Assembly (NCBI GenBank): GCA_016285075.1
Contig: JAEEQB010000016.1
Location: 19,674 to 83,673, forward strand
Direction: 5' to 3'
Origin: Prevotella sp.
GTDB lineage: Bacteria > Bacteroidota > Bacteroidia > Bacteroidales > Bacteroidaceae
DNA length: 64,000 bases
Both the position numbers and the translations under genes were made by a program. Below the pieces are notes generated by a model, which was not told where the DNA came from, did not search any database, and saw only the letters and a list, made by a program, of their open reading frames with translations. Shown here one piece after another: positions 52,363 through 60,385 of the stretch (position 1 is its first letter; the number at the start of each line of letters is the position of its first letter).

Positions 52363-54753
52363 CTATTGATAAGTGATCTTCTGAATGATCTGCCCAGGGT
52401 CAACAATCGAGAGCGTGAGGACATGCTCGCTGCGCGTAGTGTCGAGTGGCAGCGTCACAACGAACTCCTTCCGGTTCTCGAGTACCTGCAGTTTCCACTC
52501 CGGGCCCCATTCCTGAAATACATTCTCGCAGGTTTCTGCCTTGCCACCGTCAACGCTCACCATGAAGCGGTTGCTGCGGTCGGAGGCCACTGGCCACATA
52601 GGAACGACAGAGATACACAGACTGAGCTTGTCGTTTCGTGTCAAGGAATGACTGTCAATGGGTAATGGAATATCGATGCTACCCATTGTGTCCAGATCTA
52701 GAGGCTGACCCATCTGAAGTGACACCCAGTCGGTGCCGATGCCTTCGAGCAGACGGAAAGGAGGCTTGACAGCCAGTGCCGAGAGGTCTATCTGATGGAT
52801 GAACTCCGGATGCAGCTGGGCTGCGGGCAGTCGATGGACATCGGTTGGCTGGCTGCCCAGTTTCGGCATCAGCTGATACTTGGCCGTATAGCCTGGAGGT
52901 ACCTCTGAAATCATCTGGTTCCACTTGCCACCCAGCAAAGAGTTATAACGTTCACGCAGCCGTTCAATCTCGCGGTTGGCCTCCCTCGACTGTTCTGCAA
53001 AGATGTCGCTGCCCGTCTCATGGTTAGCTTGCGCATAGAGGAACTTCCTATTCACCTGACAGGCAGACTGCACAGCATAGCCAAGTATCTCGAAGAGGGC
53101 TGGTCGCAGTTCGGGAACAGCCTGACTCTCAATGGCGTTATAGGCAAAGCAGATGTCCTGATAGTCCACAAGCCGTTTCTGAGCCGTACCCCTCTTGAAC
53201 GAGAAGTCGGTATCGTGCAGACGGTTGTACTCCGGGCTGTCCCATTCGTACTCATAGCCCATGAACTCAGGCTTGCGGTCCCACGCCAATCGGTAGTAGT
53301 TGTCAAGGATGAACTGGAACTGAGCACTGAGGTCAGAAGACTGTGACTCAAAGACCTTGGTGAGCCATTCGGCCTGATAGCGGTTCACATTGTCGTAGCT
53401 GAATGCTGCGAAGTCGTAAGCCATGTCAAAAAACTGCTGTATCTCCATCTCCATAGGCTTGATGTCACCTACATTGAGCAGCCAGTAACGGTCTGCACCT
53501 GCGTTATAAGCTTTCAGCAGCTCTTCGTACATCAGCATAGGCGGAGTAGTGGAGATCCATAGATAGTCATGGGGAGTACCCAAATAAGAAAGGTGATAGT
53601 AAACCCCGCTTCGTCCGCTGCGCTGCTGCTCCGAGGCATTCGACACACGTTTCATGTAGCCGTAGTTGTCGTCGGGCCACACGATGGTGACATCATCCGG
53701 TACGCGCAGCCCGGCATCATAGATATCGAGCGTTTCCTTGTAGGGCACGAAGATCTGCGGAATCTGCCCGGCTTTCCTGTTCTTGTATTTCTCCAGGATC
53801 TCACGCTGACGGGCAAAGACCTCTTCCAGTGTGCGGGCACGGTCCTTCGGATCTGTACTGCCCTTCATGGCCTCGTCGTGCAGGCCGCGCATACCCATGG
53901 TATAGATGTTGTCATACTGAGCCGTCTCGCGGATGCGGTCGTCCAGCTTTTTCAGGATGGTGGCACTGTTGGTCTCGTAGTTCCACTCACCGTCGCGTGC
54001 CTTGTCCCACTCCGAAGGAGCAGCATTGTTAAACAACAGCGGTTCGCAATGACTGGTTGTAATCATGATTCCCCACTTGTCAGCCATCTGCTGACTTTCC
54101 GGATGACTGTAGAAGGCTCCCGTACAGGTGTGCATGGCAGGAGCTAGCATGTTGCCCTTCAGACGGAGAATCAGCTCGCACACTTTATCGTAGGTCTTGG
54201 GACCGATGTCACCCAGCTCCTTCTCGAAGTTCTGTGCTGCCCATGTCTTCAGGCCCCAGTCCTCGTCATTGATGAAAAACCCACGATACTTAATGGAGGG
54301 CGAACGGCTGACAATGTTCTCCTCATAGTCGAACACGCGCTTGTTGGCCTTGTCTACGGGGATGTCTGCCCACCAGTACCAAGGGCTGACACCAATCGCC
54401 TCGCTGATATGCAACACGCCGTAAGCCAGGCCTCTGGCGTCCGAACCAGTGACGTAAAGGCTGTTGCCTTTCTTCGTGTCTATGGCATAACGTTCCCATG
54501 TTCCTCGCAGATCCTTATGAAGATTCGAGCACTTGACAGTGCTGAGAACTATAAAGGGTCCACTGCCTTTTCGTTCACCCGTCAAAGGTCTTGTTCCCGA
54601 GACGCGTTCAATATCATCAGCCAAAACCTGGGCCATCTGCTTCACTAACGGAGCATCGCCCTTTTGATAAACGATGGTTGCCTTGGTAAGGTCAATAGCC
54701 ATTGCTGTGTGAAAACAGATGGCTAGGAGGAAAGTCAGGACAGTTTTTTTCAT
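52363..54753 (-). CDS. Glycoside hydrolase family 115 (alpha-1,2-glucuronidase)
   Basis: 796 residues with signal peptide MKKTVLTFLLAICFHTAMA. GH115 removes (4-O-methyl)glucuronic acid from glucuronoxylan, and some members act on arabinogalactan. Family-typical stretches are WYWWADIPV, SIKYRGFFINDEDWGL, LRLKGNMLAPAMH, ITTSHCEPLLFNN, VWPDDNYGYMKR and YWLLNVGDIKPMEMEIQQF. Its ATG overlaps the stop of the upstream histidine-kinase gene by 4 nt (ATGA), so it is translationally coupled to a two-component system. The C-terminus (about 650-796) looks like the usual GH115 beta-sandwich domains. Confidence 0.95.
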   Translation of the reverse strand: MKKTVLTFLLAICFHTAMAIDLTKATIVYQKGDAPLVKQMAQVLADDIERVSGTRPLTGERKGSGPFIVLSTVKCSNLHKDLRGTWERYAIDTKKGNSLYVTGSDARGLAYGVLHISEAIGVSPWYWWADIPVDKANKRVFDYEENIVSRSPSIKYRGFFINDEDWGLKTWAAQNFEKELGDIGPKTYDKVCELILRLKGNMLAPAMHTCTGAFYSHPESQQMADKWGIMITTSHCEPLLFNNAAPSEWDKARDGEWNYETNSATILKKLDDRIRETAQYDNIYTMGMRGLHDEAMKGSTDPKDRARTLEEVFARQREILEKYKNRKAGQIPQIFVPYKETLDIYDAGLRVPDDVTIVWPDDNYGYMKRVSNASEQQRSGRSGVYYHLSYLGTPHDYLWISTTPPMLMYEELLKAYNAGADRYWLLNVGDIKPMEMEIQQFFDMAYDFAAFSYDNVNRYQAEWLTKVFESQSSDLSAQFQFILDNYYRLAWDRKPEFMGYEYEWDSPEYNRLHDTDFSFKRGTAQKRLVDYQDICFAYNAIESQAVPELRPALFEILGYAVQSACQVNRKFLYAQANHETGSDIFAEQSREANREIERLRERYNSLLGGKWNQMISEVPPGYTAKYQLMPKLGSQPTDVHRLPAAQLHPEFIHQIDLSALAVKPPFRLLEGIGTDWVSLQMGQPLDLDTMGSIDIPLPIDSHSLTRNDKLSLCISVVPMWPVASDRSNRFMVSVDGGKAETCENVFQEWGPEWKLQVLENRKEFVVTLPLDTTRSEHVLTLSIVDPGQIIQKITYQ

Positions 54754-56102
54754 ATAGGAAAATGAATGGTAAAGCGAGTAAGGCTGTCACGAGGGTCAGT
54801 GAGCAGACTGAACGTACAGCGGTGTGAAGTAAGAATGTCGCGGATAAGCAGCAGTCCAAGGCCCTGACCCTGGGGCTTCGTGGAAAAGAAGGGAGTAAAG
54901 AGATGCTTCGCCACAGATGGCTGAATACCTTGGCCGTTGTCGGTGATGGTGATGTTGGCAGGCGGTGCTACTGTGATGGAGACATCACTCGTTCCAGACG
55001 TTCCGTCGTCCACTTCCGATTGGCTGTCGGTTGCCAGTAGTTTTTTCTTTTCACCAATACTCTCAACGGCATTCTTGACAATGTTGATCAGAACCTGTTG
55101 GAAGAGAACGCTATCAAGACGAACGGGTATCGCTTCATCGGTCAGTTGGAAGTCGATACGGACATCGGCCGACGTACACAGATTCTCAAGGAAGGGACGA
55201 CAGGCCTCAACCTCCTCGCTGAGGTCGCAGAGCTGTAGTTGTGGCTGCGGGATCTTGACGACATCGGCGAAGCGGGTGACGAAGGCAGAAAGGGCGGTAA
55301 GGCGCTCGGCAGCCTCACCCCCGACCCCTCTCCAAGGGGAGAGGGGAGTGGTTACTCTTGCTGCATGATTCTGCTCTTGAAGGTACATACTCCCCTCTCC
55401 CTTTGGAGAGGGGTCGGGGGTGAGGCTGATAATCCCTGCCACACTATTGTTCACCTCGTGGGCAATCATACGGATAACACGCTCATAGGCTGCTTTCTCT
55501 GCCAAGCGTACTTCAGAGGTCAGCGATTCTATCAGGAAGAAAGGGTGTTGGAAACCACGGTCGGGAAAGGACAGATGGCTGATGCGGAAAAGCTGAGGCT
55601 CACCTGGAATTCTAACGGTGTCAGTCTTACCAAGGGGCAGCGCCAGCATAGCATCTTCGATGCTGGGCGACAACATATCTCGGGCAGCTGGGTTCATAGA
55701 AGTGAAATGGCCGTCCAGGTCGCACTGGATAATCCCCATCGGCGAGGCTTCTATCAGGAGATCGAGAAATGTGTATTGCTCTTCGAGTTTGATATGTTCG
55801 TTGCGCAGTCGGTTCAGCAGGTCGTTAAACGTATGGACGATGACATCTGTCTCGTGTTGGCCAGAAGGTGCAAGCCGTGTTGTCAGATCGAGGTCCTTCA
55901 CCAGTTCCATACCGCCAATGAGTGTGTCGTACGGACGGATGGTCTTGCGGTAGAAGTACCAAAGGTAACACAGCAGCACAACCATGAAACCCTCCGTGGC
56001 ATAGAACAATGTAGGGTGACTCTTGAAGGTGGCGAAAAGGGTAACACCGCCTAACAGGACGATGCCCGCAGTAAGGAGGAGATAATAATGCTTCAGTTTC
56101 AC
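54750..56102 (-). CDS. Sensor histidine kinase (NtrY/PAS type) carrying an in-frame palindromic element
   Basis: 450 residues. Two membrane helices (about 8-50), a HAMP-like linker and a PAS domain (about 108-200) precede the dimerisation domain, with phospho-acceptor His215 in RMIAHEVNN. The ATPase domain has the N-box VLINIVKNAVESIG, DNGQGI and QGQGLGLLL. Residues 226-264 are foreign-looking (LTPDPSPKGEG to PLSPWRGVGGEA), encoded by a 117-bp repeat 11 residues after the catalytic His, at the turn of the helical hairpin. The kinase pairs with the upstream regulator; the signal is unknown, plausibly linked to xylan or glucuronate because GH115 follows. Confidence 0.92.
   Translation of the reverse strand: MKLKHYYLLLTAGIVLLGGVTLFATFKSHPTLFYATEGFMVVLLCYLWYFYRKTIRPYDTLIGGMELVKDLDLTTRLAPSGQHETDVIVHTFNDLLNRLRNEHIKLEEQYTFLDLLIEASPMGIIQCDLDGHFTSMNPAARDMLSPSIEDAMLALPLGKTDTVRIPGEPQLFRISHLSFPDRGFQHPFFLIESLTSEVRLAEKAAYERVIRMIAHEVNNSVAGIISLTPDPSPKGEGSMYLQEQNHAARVTTPLSPWRGVGGEAAERLTALSAFVTRFADVVKIPQPQLQLCDLSEEVEACRPFLENLCTSADVRIDFQLTDEAIPVRLDSVLFQQVLINIVKNAVESIGEKKKLLATDSQSEVDDGTSGTSDVSITVAPPANITITDNGQGIQPSVAKHLFTPFFSTKPQGQGLGLLLIRDILTSHRCTFSLLTDPRDSLTRFTIHFPI
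55311..55427. mobile_element. 117-bp palindromic repeat element, copy A (in frame in the kinase)
   Basis: Two arms of 39 nt (a perfect 23-bp terminal part AGCCTCACCCCC...GACCCCTCTCC, then 15 of 16) flank a 39-nt centre. Total 117 nt = 39 codons, no stop in the coding frame on the minus strand, and open on the plus strand as well. Same centre as copy C. REPIN/MITE-like: no transposase inside. Confidence 0.9.
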
Positions 56103-56154
56103 TTTTTTACCTTTTTACTTTTTCACCAATTTGCTTTTACCCTTTTCACCTTTT

Positions 56155-57645
56155 CTACAATCCGTGCTTTTCTATTTTACGGTACAGAGCTCCGCGGCTG
56201 ATCCCCAGTTCTTTAGCCACCAGCGAGAGATTGCCGCTGTGTTTGGCAATGCAGGCAGCGATGGCATTGCGCTCCATGGATTCGAGGGTGGCCTCACCCC
56301 CAACCCCTCCCCAAGAAGAGAGGGGAGTAGATAGGCTTTGAACTGATGAATAACTATTCTGGAAGTCAGTGGCTGTAAGTGACCACTCCCCTCTCCCCTT
56401 GGAGAGGGGCTGGGGGTGAGGCTTCATCAGCAGCGCCCTTTCCACCAGATTCTTCAGTTCTCTGATATTACCAGGGAACGGCAGCGTCTGGAGATAACCG
56501 ATGGCTTCTGTCGAGACGGTGACATGCGGGAGACCGTTTGCCTCGCAAGCCATCTGAAGGAAGTGATTAACCAGCAGCGGAATATCTTCCCTGCGCTCAC
56601 GCAAGGGCGGAAGATGGAGGTTGATGATATTGATGCGGTAGAACAGATCCTCGCGGAAAGTCTTTTCTTGAACCATCGCGCGAAGGTCGGCATTCGTGGC
56701 GCAGACCACACGGACATCCGTTCGGCGTGTCTGACTGTCGCCCAGCACCTCGTAGGTCTGGTCCTGCAGCACCCGCAACAGCTTCACCTGGCTGGCCAAC
56801 GAGAGTTCGCCAATCTCATCGAGGAAGATGGTGCCCCCCTTGGCCAGTTCAAAACGGCCTATACGGTCGGTCTTGGCATCAGTAAAAGAACCTTTCTTGT
56901 GGCCGAACATCTCGCTCTCGAACAGGGAAGTGGAGATGCCACCGAGGTTCACCTTCACAAACGGCCCGTTGGCTCGTTGGCTCTGTCGGTGGATAGCCTC
57001 TGCGATGAGTTCCTTGCCCGTACCGCTCTCACCTGTAATCAAGACGGGCGCATTGGTAGGAGCCACGCGGGCCACGGTAGCGAGAATGTCAGAGAGAGCC
57101 TCACCCCCGACCCCTCTCCAAGGAGAGAGGGGAGTGGTTACTCTTGCTGTCTGATTCTGCTCTTGAAGGTATATACTCCCCTCTCTCTTTGGAGAGGGGC
57201 TGGGGGTGAGGCTTCGTGCTGTCTCAATCCTGTCTAGCAGTACACCATTGTCCCATGGTTTAGTGATAAAGTCGAAAGCGCCGGCACGCATGCCTTGAAC
57301 AGCCAGGTCAATCGTCCCCCACGCCGTCATTAGAATACACGGAACGTCGGGACGGAACACCTTCACCTGTTTGAGCAGTGTCAGTCCTTCCTCTCCGTCA
57401 GTGGCGCGAGTGAAACTGGCTTCACCGACTTTTGTCGCGACTCGGCCATTTGAAAGCGAGCTTTTATGGCTCTCGCTGCTCCAAAAGTTCATATCCAGAA
57501 GTACCAGCTCCACCGCCGGTGTGTTGCGAACTATCTGCATTGCCTCCTTCGGCCCTTCGGCCAGGGCCACTTCATATCCGTTGCGCTCCAGGATGAGCTT
57601 CAGCGAGAGGCGGATATTTTTATCGTCATCTACAACAAGTATCAT
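56155..57645 (-). CDS. NtrC-type sigma-54-dependent response regulator with two in-frame palindromic elements
   Basis: 496 residues. The receiver starts MILVVDDDKNIRLSL, with phospho-acceptor Asp51 in LLDMNF and Lys in FITKPW. About 27 extra residues (WSSESHKSS...SFTRA) follow Asp51 in the beta3-alpha3 loop. The AAA+ domain (about 185-400) has Walker A GESGTGKE and the sigma-54 contact loop as GSFTDA instead of GAFTGA. The C-terminal Fis-type helix-turn-helix ends in LGISRGALYRKIEKHGL. Residues 145-183 (receiver-AAA linker) and about 408-452 (AAA-HTH linker) are encoded by copies C and B of the palindromic element. It is first in the operon, 52 nt before the kinase. Confidence 0.94.
   Translation of the reverse strand: MILVVDDDKNIRLSLKLILERNGYEVALAEGPKEAMQIVRNTPAVELVLLDMNFWSSESHKSSLSNGRVATKVGEASFTRATDGEEGLTLLKQVKVFRPDVPCILMTAWGTIDLAVQGMRAGAFDFITKPWDNGVLLDRIETARSLTPSPSPKREGSIYLQEQNQTARVTTPLSPWRGVGGEALSDILATVARVAPTNAPVLITGESGTGKELIAEAIHRQSQRANGPFVKVNLGGISTSLFESEMFGHKKGSFTDAKTDRIGRFELAKGGTIFLDEIGELSLASQVKLLRVLQDQTYEVLGDSQTRRTDVRVVCATNADLRAMVQEKTFREDLFYRINIINLHLPPLRERREDIPLLVNHFLQMACEANGLPHVTVSTEAIGYLQTLPFPGNIRELKNLVERALLMKPHPQPLSKGRGEWSLTATDFQNSYSSVQSLSTPLSSWGGVGGEATLESMERNAIAACIAKHSGNLSLVAKELGISRGALYRKIEKHGL
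56291..56423. mobile_element. 133-bp palindromic repeat element, copy B (in frame in the regulator)
   Basis: The same outer arms (GCCTCACCCCCAACCCCTCC and GGAGAGGGGCTGGGGGTGAGGC) around an unrelated centre. Here the left arm is read in a different frame (PHPQPLSKGRG) while the other arm keeps PLSSWGGVGGEA. It sits in the linker between the AAA+ and HTH domains. Confidence 0.85.
57097..57213. mobile_element. 117-bp palindromic repeat element, copy C (in frame in the regulator)
   Basis: Same length and centre as copy A (GTTACTCTTGCTG...CTGCTCTTGAAGG), with a few arm substitutions. It encodes LTPSPSPKREG to PLSPWRGVGGEA between the receiver and the AAA+ domain. Confidence 0.9.
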
Positions 57646-57670
57646 ATCGCATTCTTGCCTTTACTATGCG

Positions 57671-57678
57671 CAAAGTTA
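57671..57678 (-). promoter_or_regulatory. Putative -7 box of the regulator-kinase-GH115 operon
   Basis: TAACTTTG on the minus strand; CTTG about 20 nt further upstream may be the -33 element. The start codon at 57645 is 26 nt away. Confidence 0.55.
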
Positions 57679-57749
57679 CGAATAATCTTTCAAACCGCCA
57701 AGTAATCAGCAGTTTTTTATTCATTCATGCATCAAAAGTAAACTTTCAT

Positions 57750-57780
57750 TTTGTTATTCACTCATTTATTCGTACCTTTG
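57750..57780 (+). promoter_or_regulatory. Promoter of the DUF4421 gene
   Basis: TTTG (57750-57753), 19 nt, TACCTTTG (57773-57780); near-perfect consensus, leader about 20 nt. It is divergent from the two-component operon promoter. Confidence 0.75.
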
Positions 57781-57807
57781 TGCCGTTGGAATAGTATCCT
57801 GTAGTAA

Positions 57808-58767
57808 ATGAAAAAACTATGCATATCCATATTGCTGTTTTCGTCAATGAGCAGTCAGGCTCAGAGCCTCTTTCACCGTGCCGACAGTTTGCTGACGCAA
57901 AACTATTTCAAGGGCAATGTTGACACGGCATACATACAACGACCTACAACGAAGTGGACTGTCACGGCGCGTATGAATGTGTCGGGAGCGAGGATGGAGG
58001 CAATAGGCATTGATAATGGACAGCACTTCAAATCGGAGATGGAAGCCAACAGGAAGTCGACTATCAGTGTGGGCGCAAGCTACCTGGGCTTCACACTCAG
58101 TGCGGCGCTCAATCCCGCCAAACTGATGGGCAAGTACCGTGACTACGAGTTGAACTTCAACAGCTACGGTCGTCGTTTTGGCTTCGATGTCATCTATCAG
58201 GATGCTCATAATTTCTCGGGGTGGCACGACCACGAAGGCATGGAGCGGATCATGCTGTCCGATGGAATGCTGAAGGTGAAGACACTGAATCTGAATGCCT
58301 TCTATATTTTCAACAGCCGCCGGTTCTCCTATCCCGCAGCCTTCTCGCAGAGTTATATACAGCGCCGTTCTGCCGGCAGCTTCCTTCTGGCCGCATCGGG
58401 CATGGCGCAACGCGCCTCACTCGACTGGGATCAGGAAATGCAGCTGAAGATAGTCAACGTGGGGCTTGGTGCAGGCTATGGCTACAACTACGTGCCAAAC
58501 AAAGGCTGGCTGCTACATATCTCCGCCCTGCCTACGTTTATCGTCTATAGCAACACGTCAATGACTTTCGGCGACAATCGCATACCCCTTCACTATCACT
58601 TCCCCGAGGTCATCATCACCGGTCGGGGTGCTGTCGTCCGACAGTGGAGCAACAAGTTCCTTGGCATGTCGATGGTATTCAATTTTTCCAACAACGGTGA
58701 CGAGGCGAGCCTTGCCCTGCACAACATCAAATGGCGCATCCGCACGTTCTTCGGACTGCGGTTTTAA
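57808..58767 (+). CDS. DUF4421 family outer-membrane protein
   Basis: 319 residues with signal peptide MKKLCISILLFSSMSSQAQ. Alternating beta-strands with many aromatic residues, a conserved-looking GASYLGFTLSAALNP and a C-terminal WRIRTFFGLRF ending in Phe suggest an outer-membrane barrel. This matches the DUF4421 proteins of Bacteroidales, whose function is unknown. The next gene starts 8 nt after its stop. Confidence 0.85.
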   Translation: MKKLCISILLFSSMSSQAQSLFHRADSLLTQNYFKGNVDTAYIQRPTTKWTVTARMNVSGARMEAIGIDNGQHFKSEMEANRKSTISVGASYLGFTLSAALNPAKLMGKYRDYELNFNSYGRRFGFDVIYQDAHNFSGWHDHEGMERIMLSDGMLKVKTLNLNAFYIFNSRRFSYPAAFSQSYIQRRSAGSFLLAASGMAQRASLDWDQEMQLKIVNVGLGAGYGYNYVPNKGWLLHISALPTFIVYSNTSMTFGDNRIPLHYHFPEVIITGRGAVVRQWSNKFLGMSMVFNFSNNGDEASLALHNIKWRIRTFFGLRF

Positions 58768-58775
58768 ATGGAACA

Positions 58776-59666
58776 ATGATGAAGATGAGGAAGGTATTGT
58801 TATGCGCTGTGGTCTGCATGATGACAGCATGCCAACTGCTGGAAACCAACTCTCAGCCTACGGCGGCAGGTGAAATCGAAGACAGTGCTGCCATCTATCA
58901 GGACTGGACCTATCGGGAAATGTTCAATGGGTCATTGGCGAAAGCCGAGACATACGCCAGTCGCGCTTTCCTGTTGAGCCGTGACTCTATACAGGAGCGT
59001 AATACACTCTCGCTGCTCTGCTATATCTATTATCGTGAGGGCAAGCAACAGCAACTGGAACTGCTGATGAAATCCATATCTCCTGAGATGTACATGAATG
59101 TGATGAGTGTACAGTCGCAGGTGGAGCAGGCCAAGGCAGGACGGCAACAGACTGCGCTTGCCTTGGTCATCATCCTGCTCCTGTTGCTGCTTGGCGGTCT
59201 CGGTACTTGGTACGTACGCCGGATAAAGGCTCTGTCCCGACTCTATCAGCAACGTATCACTACTGCCAGGCAAGAGCTAAGGGAAGAGATGCAACGGCTC
59301 ACAGAATCGCCATTGGTGGCTGATACGGATCTTGACAGTACTCAGAAGCTTGACATCAACGAGACAAAGAAAGGCATCGACGTGCTGTTTGCCATCATCA
59401 ACGACCAGAACATCAGCCAGATGGGCAAGAACGAGGAACAGGCTGTCATGAAGATACTGCCGATGGTAGATAGTATGCTTGCCGATGCTCTCGGCAAAGC
59501 TCCATCGCCTCTCACGCCAAAGGAGACGTTCTTCTGCATCATGGAATACTATGGTAAGAATGACCATCAGAAAGCCCGTTCGTTCTGCTGTTCGGAACAG
59601 GCTGTCCGCAGCACCAAGAGCCGGCTTAACAAGAAGATGAACGTCAGCCTACTACATCTGGAATGA
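58776..59666 (+). CDS. Membrane-anchored helical protein with lipoprotein-like signal and C-terminal DNA-binding-like segment
   Basis: About 296 residues from ATG 58776, 8 nt after the DUF4421 stop. An earlier in-frame ATG at 58731 lies inside that gene and would spoil the signal. The N-terminus KVLLCAVVCMMTAC has a lipobox-like end. Two TPR-like helices follow, then a strong membrane helix (about 131-150, LALVIILLLLLLGGLGTWYV) and a cytoplasmic coiled coil. The C-terminus SEQAVRSTKSRLNKKMN recalls the LuxR-like helix seen in Bacteroidetes TPR-TM-HTH proteins. I would call it a possible membrane-bound regulator without certainty. Confidence 0.75.
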   Translation: MMKMRKVLLCAVVCMMTACQLLETNSQPTAAGEIEDSAAIYQDWTYREMFNGSLAKAETYASRAFLLSRDSIQERNTLSLLCYIYYREGKQQQLELLMKSISPEMYMNVMSVQSQVEQAKAGRQQTALALVIILLLLLLGGLGTWYVRRIKALSRLYQQRITTARQELREEMQRLTESPLVADTDLDSTQKLDINETKKGIDVLFAIINDQNISQMGKNEEQAVMKILPMVDSMLADALGKAPSPLTPKETFFCIMEYYGKNDHQKARSFCCSEQAVRSTKSRLNKKMNVSLLHLE

Positions 59667-59685
59667 CATCATTAAGGGACTGTCA

Positions 59686-60219
59686 TCACAGTTGGAATGT
59701 TACAGGCAGAAAGATCTTCACTCTGACTGGCAAATACGTTTGCTTACCGGGATGCCATTTGGGCATTGATTTTACTATTCGCAATGCCTCCTCGTCCAAC
59801 AATGGATCTACGCTCTTGACTACTTTTACATGACTGATGCTCCCATCCTTCTCGACAATGAAAGCGATGATGACCCGTCCCTGTAAGTTGGCAGCTTTGG
59901 CTTTGGCAGGATAGTGCATGTTCTGCTCGATATATTCCTGTAGTTTTCCGCTTCCGCCAGGGAATTGTGGCATCTGCTCTACAACGTCGAAAACCTTAGT
60001 GGAATCCTCCTGCGGAATGAGAGGAAGTGGAATATAGGGAACAGCCGTCTGCTTCATAATAGTATCCGGTTCTTTCTCGACAATCACTGTGTCAACAGGC
60101 AAACGATAGTCAACGGCACGTTCCACATTAGTTGCCTTGTCGGAGCACCCCGGCAAGGCAACTAGCAAACAGATAATCTTTATCACACTGCAAATTGTTT
60201 TTCCTCTTGTCATATTCAT
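59686..60219 (-). CDS. TonB C-terminal-domain lipoprotein
   Basis: 177 residues. The C-terminal 80 residues are a TonB_C domain (YPAKAKAANLQGRVIIAFIVEKDG, then LLDEEALRIVKSMPKWHPG). Instead of the usual single transmembrane anchor, the N-terminus ends in LVALPGC (Cys25), which looks like a lipobox. A periplasmic lipoprotein could not take energy from ExbB/D in the usual way, so it may be a decoy or adaptor, or the segment may serve as a plain anchor. A TAACTTTG box is at 60242-60249 upstream. Confidence 0.85.
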   Translation of the reverse strand: MNMTRGKTICSVIKIICLLVALPGCSDKATNVERAVDYRLPVDTVIVEKEPDTIMKQTAVPYIPLPLIPQEDSTKVFDVVEQMPQFPGGSGKLQEYIEQNMHYPAKAKAANLQGRVIIAFIVEKDGSISHVKVVKSVDPLLDEEALRIVKSMPKWHPGKQTYLPVRVKIFLPVTFQL

Positions 60220-60241
60220 CTTCAGTATTCGTTTGATATTG

Positions 60242-60249
60242 CAAAGTTA
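60242..60249 (-). promoter_or_regulatory. Putative -7 box of the TonB-like gene
   Basis: TAACTTTG on the minus strand, 22 nt ahead of the start codon; CTTG lies 20 nt further upstream (60270-60273). Confidence 0.55.
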
Positions 60250-60385
60250 CAAAACGAAAAGCCTCTTGTCAAGAGCTGATAGGGTATTGACACAAATGGA
60301 AATAACAATCAGCTGAAATTCAAAGCATTAGATTTTGATACGTACGATCATTGACACAACAGCCAGTGTCTCTTGTTCTGTTTCC

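Noticed and set aside
55239..56054. Plus-strand frame across the kinase gene that also reads LTPDPSP and PLSLWRGVGGEA
   Set aside because: It exists because the palindromic element codes similar phrases on both strands; the flanking sequence has no protein features, while the minus-strand kinase is complete.
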